DNA from: a virus
Direction: 5' to 3' (one strand)
IMG/VR virus record: IMGVR_UViG_3300042323_000413
Coordinates: 1-45,267 of that record
Length of the DNA: 45,267 bases
A model generated the notes under the pieces. That model was not told the DNA's origin, did no database searches, and saw only the letters and a list, made by a program, of their open reading frames with translations. Numbering within the stretch: the first letter of the stretch is position 1; each line of letters starts with the position of its first letter. Position numbers and translations under genes: made by a program. Shown here piece after piece: positions 5,722 to 13,319 of the stretch.

Positions 5722-6027
5722 ATGAAGCTGCACCCGTTGCAAGATCGTGTAGTCGTGAGGCGCCTGGAAAACGAAACCAAGACCGCCTCAGGTATCGTGA
5801 TTCCCGACAACGCCGCCGAGAAGCCCGACCAGGGCGAGGTCCTGGCCGTGGGCCCCGGCAAGCGCGACGACAAGGGTAACGTGGTGCCCCTTGATATCTA
5901 TGTAGGGGACCGCGTTCTGTTCGGCAAGTACAGCGGACAGACCATCACGGTGGAGGGACAGGACCTCTTGGTGCTGCGTGAAGCGGACATCTTTGCGGTA
6001 GGTACAGCCAGCGGCAATGAATCTTAA
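5722..6027 (+). CDS. groES: GroES-like 10-kDa co-chaperonin
   Basis: ATG at 5722 follows AAGGAG at 5711-5716. The 101-residue product matches GroES along its full length: [20 protein letters not shown]; the mobile loop [20 protein letters not shown] that contacts GroEL; then [27 protein letters not shown]; and a final [12 protein letters not shown]. GroES forms a heptameric lid on GroEL; a phage copy would act with host GroEL, as T4 gp31 does for its capsid protein. The sequence is strikingly like Burkholderiales GroES, suggesting capture from a betaproteobacterial host and a similar present host. It is unusual in a T7-like genome. The C-terminus (GTASGNES) diverges from cellular GroES. Confidence 0.93.
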   Translation: MKLHPLQDRVVVRRLENETKTASGIVIPDNAAEKPDQGEVLAVGPGKRDDKGNVVPLDIYVGDRVLFGKYSGQTITVEGQDLLVLREADIFAVGTASGNES

Positions 6028-6265
6028 CCCGTTCAACTGCCGGCCGTACTACCACCATTACCCGGAGGCTGACCGCATTGCTGCGGAATTCCGGGTATTC
6101 TACGCGAAGCGTAAGGAGAAGCATGAAGAACAAGCAAAAGGCATGGCGCCTGGGCGCCGCCGTGATGGCCCGCCGGGCAAGGGCGAACAAGGAGACAGCG
6201 ACCGTCTTCGGGAGCATCTTCCGGGAGTTTCCTCAACGCCTGCCGGCGGTGCACCGCAAGCGTGA
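6017..6265 (+). CDS. Possible small hypothetical protein (82 aa)
   Basis: ATG at 6017 lies inside the end of the GroES gene, without a clear ribosome site. The first 40 residues look protein-like ([40 protein letters not shown]) and fill the gap before the next well-supported start at 6123. The remainder overlaps that gene in another frame and turns into low-complexity Gly/Pro/Arg, as shadow frames do. It may be a real short gene whose tail overlaps, or nothing. Confidence 0.3.
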   Translation: MNLNPFNCRPYYHHYPEADRIAAEFRVFYAKRKEKHEEQAKGMAPGRRRDGPPGKGEQGDSDRLREHLPGVSSTPAGGAPQA

Positions 6266-6455
6266 AGCCCTGAAGGGCAAGAACGAGGGGCGCCAGTTCT
6301 GCCGCCACACGGGCGCCCTGCTGGCACCTTGGACGGGGTACACGGCGCAGCAGGCCGGCGACTGCTTCGGCGATGGCTACGTGCTCACCCCTCAGGCCCA
6401 CCGTGGTCGTAGCGAGGCGTGGACTGCATTGTCCCGCATTTGGGAGATCATATGA
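6123..6455 (+). CDS. Hypothetical protein (110 aa)
   Basis: ATG at 6123 with a good AAGGAG upstream (GTAAGGAGAAGC). It begins [20 protein letters not shown] and is strongly basic in its first 65 residues ([20 protein letters not shown]), compatible with nucleic-acid binding. The C-terminal part is more neutral (WTGYTAQQAGDCFGDGYVLT). No domain recognised. Its stop overlaps the ATG of the next gene. Confidence 0.6.
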   Translation: MKNKQKAWRLGAAVMARRARANKETATVFGSIFREFPQRLPAVHRKREALKGKNEGRQFCRHTGALLAPWTGYTAQQAGDCFGDGYVLTPQAHRGRSEAWTALSRIWEII

Positions 6456-6745
6456 GAACCGTCTTTCGTGCTCGGGTCAAGCCGGATGGGCCCCGTAGGT
6501 CCCCTTGGACAGACTTCCTTGGTCACATGGAGAGAGAACTTGTAGGCAAAGACCTACACGTCACCGCCATGAGGCCCATGCCATACCAGGACTTGTTCAT
6601 CGTTGTGGGCCCCGCCGGTGTAGACCAGTGGTTCATCCACAAGGATGACCTGGACCTCTTCGAGTCCTGGGTGGAGTGGCCCAAGGGTGCCGAACTCATC
6701 GCCTCAACCTACACCGCCGAGCGGTTGCTTCCGGAGATCACCTGA
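6452..6745 (+). CDS. Hypothetical protein (97 aa)
   Basis: ATG at 6452 overlaps the previous stop (ATGA) and has GGGAG just upstream. The product starts MRTVFRARVKPDGPRRSPWT, has a central beta-like segment (YQDLFIVVGPAGVDQWFIHK) and ends with an amphipathic stretch. No known motif. Member of a chain of overlapping small genes (6123-7511) that leads into the primase gene. Confidence 0.65.
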   Translation: MRTVFRARVKPDGPRRSPWTDFLGHMERELVGKDLHVTAMRPMPYQDLFIVVGPAGVDQWFIHKDDLDLFESWVEWPKGAELIASTYTAERLLPEIT

Positions 6746-6999
6746 TGTTCTCAGCATTCATGCGGTGGGCGGAGCGCACGAGGCCCGACATCCATCAGCG
6801 CCACTGGAAACGCCAAGCTGCCATCGACGCTCGCCGCGACGACTTGCACCTGGACGGCATGGCCCGGGGTCTCACCTGGGCCGAGTCCTACAAGGCCGCC
6901 TGTGATGCCGTGCGTGACGCGGAGCGCGAGGAGGCCATTCGCTACTACAGCGAGCGGTTCAAGGTCAGCCTGAGTGAGGCCCGCAAGGCGTTCCCGTGA
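6745..6999 (+). CDS. Hypothetical helical protein (84 aa)
   Basis: ATG at 6745 shares a base with the previous stop codon (TGATG), with GGAG upstream. The product starts MFSAFMRWAERTRPDIHQRH and is highly charged and helical, ending RYYSERFKVSLSEARKAFP. No known domain. The stop lies inside the first copy of a 17-bp direct repeat (6995-7011) that recurs at the start of the primase gene, suggesting that this gene once abutted primase directly. Confidence 0.65.
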   Translation: MFSAFMRWAERTRPDIHQRHWKRQAAIDARRDDLHLDGMARGLTWAESYKAACDAVRDAEREEAIRYYSERFKVSLSEARKAFP

Positions 7000-7011
7000 G
7001 ACTCAGCCGGG
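6995..7011 (+). repeat. 17-bp direct repeat, copy 1 (flanks the gene at 7029)
   Basis: CGTGAGACTCAGCCGGG, identical to 7507-7523. Here it spans the stop of the gene at 6745 and an in-frame GTG that, in the second copy, is the primase start. The pair brackets exactly one gene. Confidence 0.9.
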
Positions 7012-7028
7012 GGCGAAGGAGAATTGAC

Positions 7029-7511
7029 ATGACCGAAGAACCGCAGGGCAACGCTGCCGTAGCGGGTCAGCTTGAGCGAGGGGTTAGGCCTGCCGTGCCG
7101 AAGCGCGGACTGGTGGCGCGCCTGCGGGATGACGCGCAAGGCGAAGACCTGGGCGCGGATGGTATGGGCTGGAGCCCAGACCCAGCGCTGAAACGCGAGG
7201 CCGCCGACGAGATTGAGCGGCTGCGCACCGCGTTGAGTGGGGAGCTGGGGCCTCTGCCACCAACACGAGTGTTGGACAGGCACCTACCTACCAGCATTGC
7301 GCTGCACGGGTATAACGCGGAAGACATGCGTGCATACGCCCTACAAGAGCGGGCCGCTGAGCGCGCCCGCTTGCGCGGCTATTTCCGCGATGCGCTTGCC
7401 GACACCACCATTACGTGGCCCGAAGAGGTAGCCATTCTGTACGACAAGTGCTTTGGGCTACCCTCTGAGCCAGGAGATGCGCGCCACTGGGCCTGCAAGG
7501 CTGCCTCGTGA
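7029..7511 (+). CDS. Hypothetical protein, likely inserted cassette gene (160 aa)
   Basis: ATG at 7029 follows AAGGAGA at 7017-7023; an in-frame GTG at 6996 belongs to a 17-bp repeat and is less likely. The segment GLVARLRDDAQGEDLGADGM, then AADEIERLRTALSG, resembles Ea22-like/Ead-type accessory proteins of phages and prophages, which share an LxxxLRD ... AADxIExL layout. The C-terminal half (RAYALQERAAERARLRGYFR ... WPEEVAILYDKCFGLPSEPG) is helical. The gene is bounded by direct repeats, so it is probably a recent acquisition. Function unknown. Confidence 0.65.
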   Translation: MTEEPQGNAAVAGQLERGVRPAVPKRGLVARLRDDAQGEDLGADGMGWSPDPALKREAADEIERLRTALSGELGPLPPTRVLDRHLPTSIALHGYNAEDMRAYALQERAAERARLRGYFRDALADTTITWPEEVAILYDKCFGLPSEPGDARHWACKAAS

Positions 7512-7523
7512 GACTCAGCCGGG
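7507..7523 (+). repeat. 17-bp direct repeat, copy 2 (primase start)
   Basis: Identical to 6995-7011. This copy contains the stop of the gene at 7029 and the GTG start of primase (7508). The arrangement looks like insertion of a one-gene cassette with duplication of the junction. Confidence 0.9.
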
Positions 7524-8296
7524 AGTCCTGGGTACACCATACCGAGGGTCTCCCGGACGGGCACTCAGTCCGCGTCGAGCATGACTGCGGGCCTGGACGG
7601 GTCCTCAAGGTATCCCGCGAGGGAGCCCGCTTCAGGGCCTTCTGCTTCCGCTGCGATTTGTCCGATGGCCTCGAGATCCAGCTGTCCGCCCGGCAGCGGA
7701 TCGCTCAGCTTACCCAGCTTGCCGCTGCGGATGCCTCAGCAAGGGCCCTAGAAGCCCCGCCAAGCGGCGTTCTGGACCCGGGAGCATGGCCCCTAGCTTG
7801 CGCCGCTTGGGTCTTCCGTGCGGGCCTTTCGCGGGCGGACATCGGGCGCGTGGGGATGCGGTACAATGAGGCCCTGGATAGGGTCGTCATACCCACCCCC
7901 TGTGGGCGCTTCTGGCAGGCCAGAGCAGTGCAGCCAGGGCGGCAGCCCAAGTACCTGTCCCCGGGGTACAAGCCGGCTAATATGTTGGCCTCTTGGGGCT
8001 CTGCTCCTGTGCCGACCCTAGTGGAAGACATGCTTAGTGCCATAAAGATTGGCAAGGTAGCCGAGGGATGGGCTATCCTAGGCACACACATTAGCCCCCA
8101 CATGATCGCTACGATCCTGGCACGGGGGCGGAAGTGTAACCTATGGATGGACCCCGACCATGGCGGCGAAGCCGCGGTGGCCCGGTACATCCGCCCGTTG
8201 CGTGCGCGTGGGGTAGACGTGCGGATCATCCGTAGCGAGAGGGACCCCAAGCTGCACAATCTGGACTACATCAAGGAAGTACATGGACAAGATTGA
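7508..8296 (+). CDS. DNA primase (zinc-binding plus TOPRIM, no helicase domain)
   Basis: GTG at 7508 overlaps the previous stop. The 262-residue protein has an N-terminal zinc-binding pattern (H25, C27, C46, C49 in EHDCGPG and FCFRCD), as in T7 gp4 and DnaG-type primases. A TOPRIM-like catalytic part follows, with the acidic TLVEDMLSAIK, WAILGTHIS, and the DxD of CNLWMDPDHGGEAA. It would synthesise RNA primers for lagging-strand replication by the phage polymerase. In T7 primase and helicase are fused; here the helicase is the next large gene, as in phiKMV-like phages. The catalytic assignment rests on motif recognition. Confidence 0.85.
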   Translation: MRLSRESWVHHTEGLPDGHSVRVEHDCGPGRVLKVSREGARFRAFCFRCDLSDGLEIQLSARQRIAQLTQLAAADASARALEAPPSGVLDPGAWPLACAAWVFRAGLSRADIGRVGMRYNEALDRVVIPTPCGRFWQARAVQPGRQPKYLSPGYKPANMLASWGSAPVPTLVEDMLSAIKIGKVAEGWAILGTHISPHMIATILARGRKCNLWMDPDHGGEAAVARYIRPLRARGVDVRIIRSERDPKLHNLDYIKEVHGQD

Positions 8297-8459
8297 AATT
8301 TCCATCGTAGGCGGCGTGGCCTGCGGAATCGTGCTTATTGTCTGGCTCATCGTATGGAGTGCTAACGTCCGGTCCACGGGGTACGCCGCAGCATGCGAGG
8401 CGAGCGGGGGCAAGGCTGTGTCGAACGGGCGCTTTGATGAGTGCCTCTACCCGCGATGA
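8283..8459 (+). CDS. Small single-TM protein (58 aa)
   Basis: ATG at 8283 lies within the last codons of primase, with AAGGA at 8274-8278. The product begins MDKIEISIVGGVACGIVLIV and continues WLIVWSAN: a clear N-terminal membrane segment (about residues 7-25), followed by a short soluble tail with two Cys (YAAACEASGGKA ... FDECLYPR). The stop overlaps the helicase ATG. Membrane topology would be N-in or a signal anchor. Function unknown. Confidence 0.6.
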   Translation: MDKIEISIVGGVACGIVLIVWLIVWSANVRSTGYAAACEASGGKAVSNGRFDECLYPR

Positions 8460-9775
8460 GCCTGGACATCACCACCCTGCGCATCCTCAAGCACAGGGAC
8501 AAGTACGAGAAGCTGATCCGCGGGGTACCTGAGAAGGCCCTCGACCAGCACACCCGTTCCCTGCTCCGGTACTTCGGCCGGTACTTCAAGGAAATGGGGA
8601 CCGTCCCGAAGATCGAGCATGAGCCCTTCATGCTGTGGTTCCGCATGGTCAACCCCAAGATGACTGCCGAAGGGTATAGCATCATCGCGGACGTCATGAC
8701 CCAGGCGCAGACCGAGGAGGACCCCGGCGTCGAAGCGGGCCTCATGGAGCGCCTGATTGCGGCTGAGGTAGCAGCAGAGACTGCCGAGATTCTCCAGCAG
8801 TGGAACGAGGGTGCGGAGATCGACCTGTACCTGCGCTTCCGGGGCATGATGGAGGGCTACGAGAAGCGCCTGGACCGCAAGGTCAAGAACCCCCAGGTGC
8901 TGGACCCAATCGAGGACCTTCTCAAGGCTGAGGAGGATGACACCGGCCTGCACTGGCGCCTGGACTGCCTGAACCAGCACATCAAGCCCCTGCGCCCGGG
9001 GGACTTCGTTGTGGTGGCCGCCCGCCCGGACAAGGGAAAGACTACGTTCGTGGCTGACCAGCTTACCCACATGGCGGCCCAGGTTGATGGCCTGTACCCC
9101 GGGCAGAACAGGAGCATCCTATGGTTCAACAACGAGGGGCCCGGTAACCGCATCGTCCTACGGAACTTCCAGGCTGCTCTCAATGCCACGGTCGAAGACC
9201 TCGTGGCTCTGAGTAACACCCCGTCGGACCTGGACTTCGCGCACTACAAGACCATGGTACGGCAGAAGTATGCGGCCGTACTGGGTGGGCGGCCGGGGGT
9301 GCTCAGGGTCATGGACATCCACGGCTTTTGGAACCATGAGGTCGAGGACTTGATCGCCACCCACAGGCCGGCTGCTGTTGTGTTCGACATGATCGACAAC
9401 ATCAAGTTCGGCGGGGGTACTACCAACGGGGGCGAGCGCACCGACCAGCTACTGGAGGCCATGTACCAGTGGGCCCGCCTGATGGGCGTCAAGTACGATA
9501 CCGCTGTGCTCGCTACCTCGCAGATCAGTGCGGATGGTGACGGTCTGCAGTACCCAACGCTGCCCATGCTGAAGGACTCCAAGACCGGCAAGCAGGGCGC
9601 GGCCGATGTCATCATCACCATCGGTGCGGTCAACGACCCGGCCCTGGCCCGAAGCCGGTACATCGGTGTCACCAAGAACAAGAAGGTCCGCACGGGTAAG
9701 GCCATGTCTCCGATGAAGGAAGTCATCCTGGATGGGGACCGCGGACGTTACGTGGAGGTATCCTATGGACAATGA
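8456..9775 (+). CDS. Replicative DNA helicase, DnaB/gp4-like
   Basis: ATG at 8456 overlaps the preceding stop (ATGA); upstream in-frame GTG 8441 is less likely. The 439-residue protein has an N-terminal helical region, then a RecA-type ATPase core. Walker A is VVVAARPDKGKTTFVADQ, with the catalytic Lys near residue 195; Walker B is AAVVFDMIDNI; a sensor-like motif ATSQIS and a C-terminal NKKVRTGK follow. This matches the helicase half of T7 gp4 / DnaB family: a hexamer that unwinds the fork 5' to 3'. It works with the separate primase at 7508 and the polymerase at 11186. Confidence 0.9.
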   Translation: MSLDITTLRILKHRDKYEKLIRGVPEKALDQHTRSLLRYFGRYFKEMGTVPKIEHEPFMLWFRMVNPKMTAEGYSIIADVMTQAQTEEDPGVEAGLMERLIAAEVAAETAEILQQWNEGAEIDLYLRFRGMMEGYEKRLDRKVKNPQVLDPIEDLLKAEEDDTGLHWRLDCLNQHIKPLRPGDFVVVAARPDKGKTTFVADQLTHMAAQVDGLYPGQNRSILWFNNEGPGNRIVLRNFQAALNATVEDLVALSNTPSDLDFAHYKTMVRQKYAAVLGGRPGVLRVMDIHGFWNHEVEDLIATHRPAAVVFDMIDNIKFGGGTTNGGERTDQLLEAMYQWARLMGVKYDTAVLATSQISADGDGLQYPTLPMLKDSKTGKQGAADVIITIGAVNDPALARSRYIGVTKNKKVRTGKAMSPMKEVILDGDRGRYVEVSYGQ

Positions 9776-9854
9776 GACTGAACCCGGGTGGTCTTTCTGG
9801 TTGGGCTTCCTGGTTGGCGTCCTCTTCTCGTTGCTGTTTGTGGTGACGACATGA
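9765..9854 (+). CDS. Very small single-TM peptide (29 aa)
   Basis: ATG at 9765 lies within the helicase end, with GAGGT upstream. The 29-residue product opens MDNETEPGW and then has one uninterrupted hydrophobic segment (WLGFLVGVLFSLLFVVTT): an acidic head with one membrane helix. Its stop overlaps the next ATG (ATGA). The perfect coupling at both ends and clean TM pattern support it, despite the size. Function unknown. Confidence 0.5.
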   Translation: MDNETEPGWSFWLGFLVGVLFSLLFVVTT

Positions 9855-10054
9855 GCGTGCCTGGATTCTTTCGAGACCCACGTATTCAGGTATACATCAA
9901 CGGTGTACCATACCAAGGTAGGGTGACAATCAACGAAGACCATATCCGACTGAAGACTGAGGTGGGAATCTACCTGCCAAAGGAGCTACCCGAAGGGCTG
10001 GTCCTGCATAGCCTTGACGAAGTCATCCGCCTGTGGGCGAAGGAGAGCAAGTGA
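9851..10054 (+). CDS. Small hypothetical protein (67 aa)
   Basis: ATG at 9851 overlaps the stop of the TM peptide. The product begins MSVPGFFRDPRIQVYINGVP and continues with beta-strand-like sequence (YQGRVTINEDHIRLKTEVGI) before an amphipathic C-terminus. No known motif. It ends in the GTG of the next gene and carries that gene's AAGGAG within its last codons. Confidence 0.6.
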   Translation: MSVPGFFRDPRIQVYINGVPYQGRVTINEDHIRLKTEVGIYLPKELPEGLVLHSLDEVIRLWAKESK

Positions 10055-10587
10055 GCATCAACAAGGTCTACGTCATCGGTTCCCTGCGGAACCCCAATGT
10101 AGCCACCGTGGCAGGTACCCTGCGGCAGCGCCTGGGTGTCGAGGTCTTCGATGACTGGCTCGCCGCCGGCCCCGAGGCGGACGACAAGTGGAAGGCATAC
10201 GAAGAGGCCCGCGGACGCACCTACGAGGAAGCCCTCAAGGGGTACGCTGCTGAGCATGTCTTCCGTTTCGACAAGCTCCACCTGGACACCGCCGATGCGG
10301 CCGTCCTGGTCCTGCCTGCGGGGCGCTCGGCGCACCTGGAAGCGGGCTACATGGTGGGTCAGGGCAAGCCTGTGTACATCCTGCTGGATGAAGTCTCTGG
10401 CAGCGCCCGCTGGGACGTGATGTACAAGTTCGTCACCGGGGTGTACCGTAACCTGGAGGACATCATCACGGCAATCAGCGTGCAGCCCAGAAGCGGCCTC
10501 ATCCATTACCCGAGCTTCGCCACTGGGGGCCCCTCGTTGGGTTCGGCTGGCAACTGGCGGGACATCGCCGCTCTGGAGATCGAATGA
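10051..10587 (+). CDS. Nucleoside 2-deoxyribosyltransferase-like protein
   Basis: GTG at 10051 overlaps the previous stop, with AAGGAG upstream. The 178-residue protein fits the deoxyribosyltransferase fold: opening strand VYVIGSLRNP, FDDWLAAGPEADDKW, then DTADAAVLVLPAGRSAHLEA and GYMVGQGKPVYILLDE. Asp82 and Glu97 fall where the family has its acidic active-site residues. Classical members transfer deoxyribose between bases; phage relatives are mostly unstudied. The next gene is an HD phosphohydrolase, so a role in nucleotide salvage, hydrolysis of modified nucleotides or nucleotide-based anti-defence is plausible (inference). The C-terminal 50 residues are unassigned. Confidence 0.7.
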   Translation: MSINKVYVIGSLRNPNVATVAGTLRQRLGVEVFDDWLAAGPEADDKWKAYEEARGRTYEEALKGYAAEHVFRFDKLHLDTADAAVLVLPAGRSAHLEAGYMVGQGKPVYILLDEVSGSARWDVMYKFVTGVYRNLEDIITAISVQPRSGLIHYPSFATGGPSLGSAGNWRDIAALEIE

Positions 10588-11189
10588 CCGTCATCAAGAC
10601 CGTGCTCGGGCGGTACTTCGATCTCGCCAAGCCGCGAGAGCAGGAGTATCCCATCGAGGAGATCGCGTGGCACCTAGCCCACATCAACCGCTTCACGGGC
10701 GCCGCTGAGGTACCCGTGAACGTGGCCTACCATAGCATCCTGGTGAGCCGCTATGTGCCACCAGTGCATGCTCTGGCGGCCCTCCTGCACGACGCCGAGG
10801 AAGCCTACTACGGGGACATCAGCAGCCCGGCCAAGCAGTTGGTGGGCGCCAAGTACAGGCGCCTCGCTGAGGAAGCCCGTCTGTGCGCAATGGAGCAGAA
10901 CGGGGTGACGCAGGACGCCTGGGTGGATGCCAGTGCGTCGATTCACGCGGCGGACTCCTTCACCCTCCGCCTTGAGACCATGTACCATACGGCACCCCAG
11001 GTGGCCCCGCATCCTCATGGCTTCTACTTTGAGCAGGAATACCGGAAGCACACCTACTGGGCCAAGCGCCGGCCTAGGGCCCGGGAGGCTCTCCAAGACT
11101 GTCAGGGGCCAGCGGCGGCTGACGCATTCCTGCTCAGGTACTACGAGATTCTGAGTCCCGAACAACTCACCTTCGTGGAGTACGATTGA
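10584..11189 (+). CDS. HD-domain phosphohydrolase, YfbR-like
   Basis: ATG at 10584 overlaps the previous stop. The 201-residue protein has the HD-superfamily layout: His33 in WHLAHINRF, His69-Asp70 in ALLHDAEEAYYGDIS, and a later Asp (SIHAADSFTLRLE, about 124). These match the metal ligands of YfbR-type 5'-deoxynucleotidases and related phage phosphohydrolases, which dephosphorylate dNMPs. Together with the deoxyribosyltransferase, DUF5664 and MazG-like genes it suggests active reshaping of the nucleotide pool during replication. It overlaps the DNA polymerase start (TTGA). Confidence 0.75.
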   Translation: MTVIKTVLGRYFDLAKPREQEYPIEEIAWHLAHINRFTGAAEVPVNVAYHSILVSRYVPPVHALAALLHDAEEAYYGDISSPAKQLVGAKYRRLAEEARLCAMEQNGVTQDAWVDASASIHAADSFTLRLETMYHTAPQVAPHPHGFYFEQEYRKHTYWAKRRPRAREALQDCQGPAAADAFLLRYYEILSPEQLTFVEYD

Positions 11190-12621
11190 CACACGCACTT
11201 CCAAGATACCGCGTCTGGGACGTGGAGACAACTACCTACGAACTGATGAAGCGCAAGGCAAGCGCTTTCGATCCTCGGAACTGGGTAGTCACCCACGCCT
11301 GGAAGCGCTACGACGAGGCTTCCGTCACCGAAGAACGCTTCGGCAGCGAGCGGCCCCCTGCGGGCTGGTTCGTGAAGCTCCTCCAGGGTATCACCCTGCT
11401 GGTGGGCTTCAACATCAAGTTCGATCTACTGCACGCCATCTATGCCGACAAGCAGAACCTCGAAGCATGGATGGGCTTCGTGGCCCGCGGGGGCATGGTG
11501 TGGGACTGCCAGCTTGCGGAGTACCTCCTCAATGGCATGAGCCAGCGGGACCACATGCTGAGCCTGGACGAGGTGGCACCCCGCTACGGTGGCGAAACCA
11601 AGGTGGACGAGGTGAAGGTCCTATGGGCCTCCGGCGTGCAGACCGATGAGATCGAGCCCGAGCTTCTGACTCGCTACCTGTGCGGAGGGGCCGACGAGCA
11701 CGGTCACATCTGCAAGGGGGACATCGAGAACACCGAGACTGTGTTCCTCGGACAGCTTCAGCGGGCCCGGGATGTTGATCAAGTGAACTCCATCATGCTC
11801 AACATGGGCGCCATTATCTCCACCACGGAGAAAGAGCGCAACGGCATGTTCGCGGATGTGGAACAGGGGTGCGCCCAGGCTGAGGAACTGCGGGCCGAGA
11901 TCGCTGACCTGACGGTCAAGCTGGCGACCTACCTGCCGGCCGACCTCCCGCTGGACTTCAACTGGGCCTCCCGATTCCACAAGTCCGCCCTCATCTTCGG
12001 CGGCAAGCTGAGGTACCCCAAGCGGGAGTACCTGCTCGAAAGGCCCTACGGTAGCACCGCGGCCGGTGAGTATCTCTTCGAAGAGGACTTCGCCAGCGCC
12101 GATGACTTCCTCCTGGGCTACCGGGCCTACGCCAGCAAGACCGAGAGGCACTACGTTCTCAAGGACGGGTCCACTACCCCGAAGCCGCCGAACCTGCATA
12201 CCGAAGGTGGGGACGCGGCCTATGCCAAGTTCACCAGCGGCAAGAATGCGGGCCTCTACAAAACCAAGAACGTCAGCGTCCCGGACTACGACAAGCCCAA
12301 GTCCCGCATGGGCGAGGACTACTACCTCTTCAATGGGTTCGCCCCGCCGCAGAAGAAGTGGGAGACGAGCGACCCAGGTGTGTACTCCGTCACCGACGAG
12401 GTGATCGAGGAGCTTGGTGTCCTGCACAACGTGCCCTTCCTGAAGGACCTTGCTCGGCTTACCAAGCTGACGAAGGACCTGGGCACGTACTACATCGCCA
12501 CGGACGCCCAGGGGCGACAGAAGGGGATGCTCTCCCTGGTGGGCCCCGATGGGATCATCCATCACAAGATCAACCAGACATCCACTGTCACCGGGCGAGT
12601 CAGTTCAAGTGATCCGAACCT
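11186..12621 (+). CDS. DNA polymerase (family A, T7-type), exon 1
   Basis: TTG at 11186 overlaps the HD gene stop; no ATG before the first exonuclease motif is possible. This part holds the proofreading 3'-5' exonuclease: DxE in YRVWDVETT (Asp12, Glu14), LLVGFNIKFDLLHA, and the later aspartate region. The start of the polymerase domain follows, ending in VTGRVSSSDPNL. In T7-type polymerases this motif continues directly into QNIPKG; here an intron interrupts it within the Leu codon. After splicing, exons 1 and 2 give 820 residues. Unspliced RNA would give a stop at 12625 and a protein lacking all polymerase catalytic motifs. Confidence 0.93.
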
Positions 12622-13319
12622 TTAATTTTTGGGGGTTCTAAAACTCCGTGAACTCAGGGGAACCCCAGGCCGGGCAATCCTGAACCAAAGCCACCATATC
12701 TCCCAAAGAGGGACAAGATGGACATAAAGCATTACTACGAGAACACCGAGCTAACGCTAGAACAGATAGCGGCACGCACTGGTACCACATACAAGGTGGT
12801 ATGGGGCTACGTCGCCCGCAACTACAGCAAACAGCACAGACAGCAGCGCAAACGTAACAGCTACCGCCTGTCCAAGATGGCTGACCTAAACCCGATGTAC
12901 AACAAGCTGCGGGAGCAGCATCACAACTATGTCGGGCAAGTTGCGGATGGTAAGGGTTACCTAATGGTGCTCAAGCCTGACTGGTATACTGGGCGTAAGG
13001 GCAGTAAGCACGTCTTTGTGCATCATATAGTTATGTGCGGTCATCTTGGTATCACCGAGATACCGGCCGGGTGGTGCGTACACCACTGTGACGAGAACCC
13101 ACATAACAACTGCATTGATAATCTCGTAATGCTTACTATGGGCGAGCATGCAGCATTGCACTCGTGGCTAGGCGCAACGACTATCTCGAAAGAGAGTACA
13201 GCCAAGTGGCTGGAAGCGCGGAGAGCAGCCAAGGCTGCTATGATATAGTCTACTCTGCATGGGAACATGCAGCAGCCCGTAAGGGCGGGCGGGGCCTAAC
13301 GCACCCCGTTGAATTACAG
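12622..13319 (+). other. Group I intron in the DNA polymerase gene (698 nt)
   Basis: Several group I rules are met. The 5' exon ends GAACCT (12616-12621) and pairs with GGGTTC (12633-12638), giving P1 with a U.G at the splice site. TTTTG (12627-12631) can pair with exon 2 CAAAA (13321-13325) as P10. The intron ends in G (13319). A core segment GGGCAATCCTGAACCAA (12672-12688) is almost identical to the conserved segment of chloroplast trnL introns. GATATAGTC (13242-13250) matches the S element. Hairpins with GGAA (13255-13272) and GTAA loops follow, as P9-type stems. Excision restores ...DPNLQNVPKG. The intron encodes an HNH protein. Confidence 0.88.
12718..13248 (+). CDS. HNH homing endonuclease within the polymerase intron
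   Basis: ATG at 12718 follows AGAGGGACAAG. The 176-residue protein has an N-terminal helix-turn-helix-like part (ELTLEQIAARTGTTYKVVWG), a basic linker (RQQRKRN), and an HNH domain: KHVFVHHIVM, then WCVHHCDENPHNNCIDNL and MGEHAALHSW. The His-His, Asn and His residues fit the HNH_3 subtype of phage homing endonucleases. It would cut intron-less polymerase genes at the insertion site and so spread the intron. Its last codons overlap the conserved S element of the intron. Its base composition looks less G+C-rich than its flanks, consistent with mobility. Confidence 0.9.
   Translation: MDIKHYYENTELTLEQIAARTGTTYKVVWGYVARNYSKQHRQQRKRNSYRLSKMADLNPMYNKLREQHHNYVGQVADGKGYLMVLKPDWYTGRKGSKHVFVHHIVMCGHLGITEIPAGWCVHHCDENPHNNCIDNLVMLTMGEHAALHSWLGATTISKESTAKWLEARRAAKAAMI

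Noticed and set aside
11621-12565. 314-residue open frame on the minus strand
   Set aside because: Antisense of polymerase exon 1; no recognisable motif.
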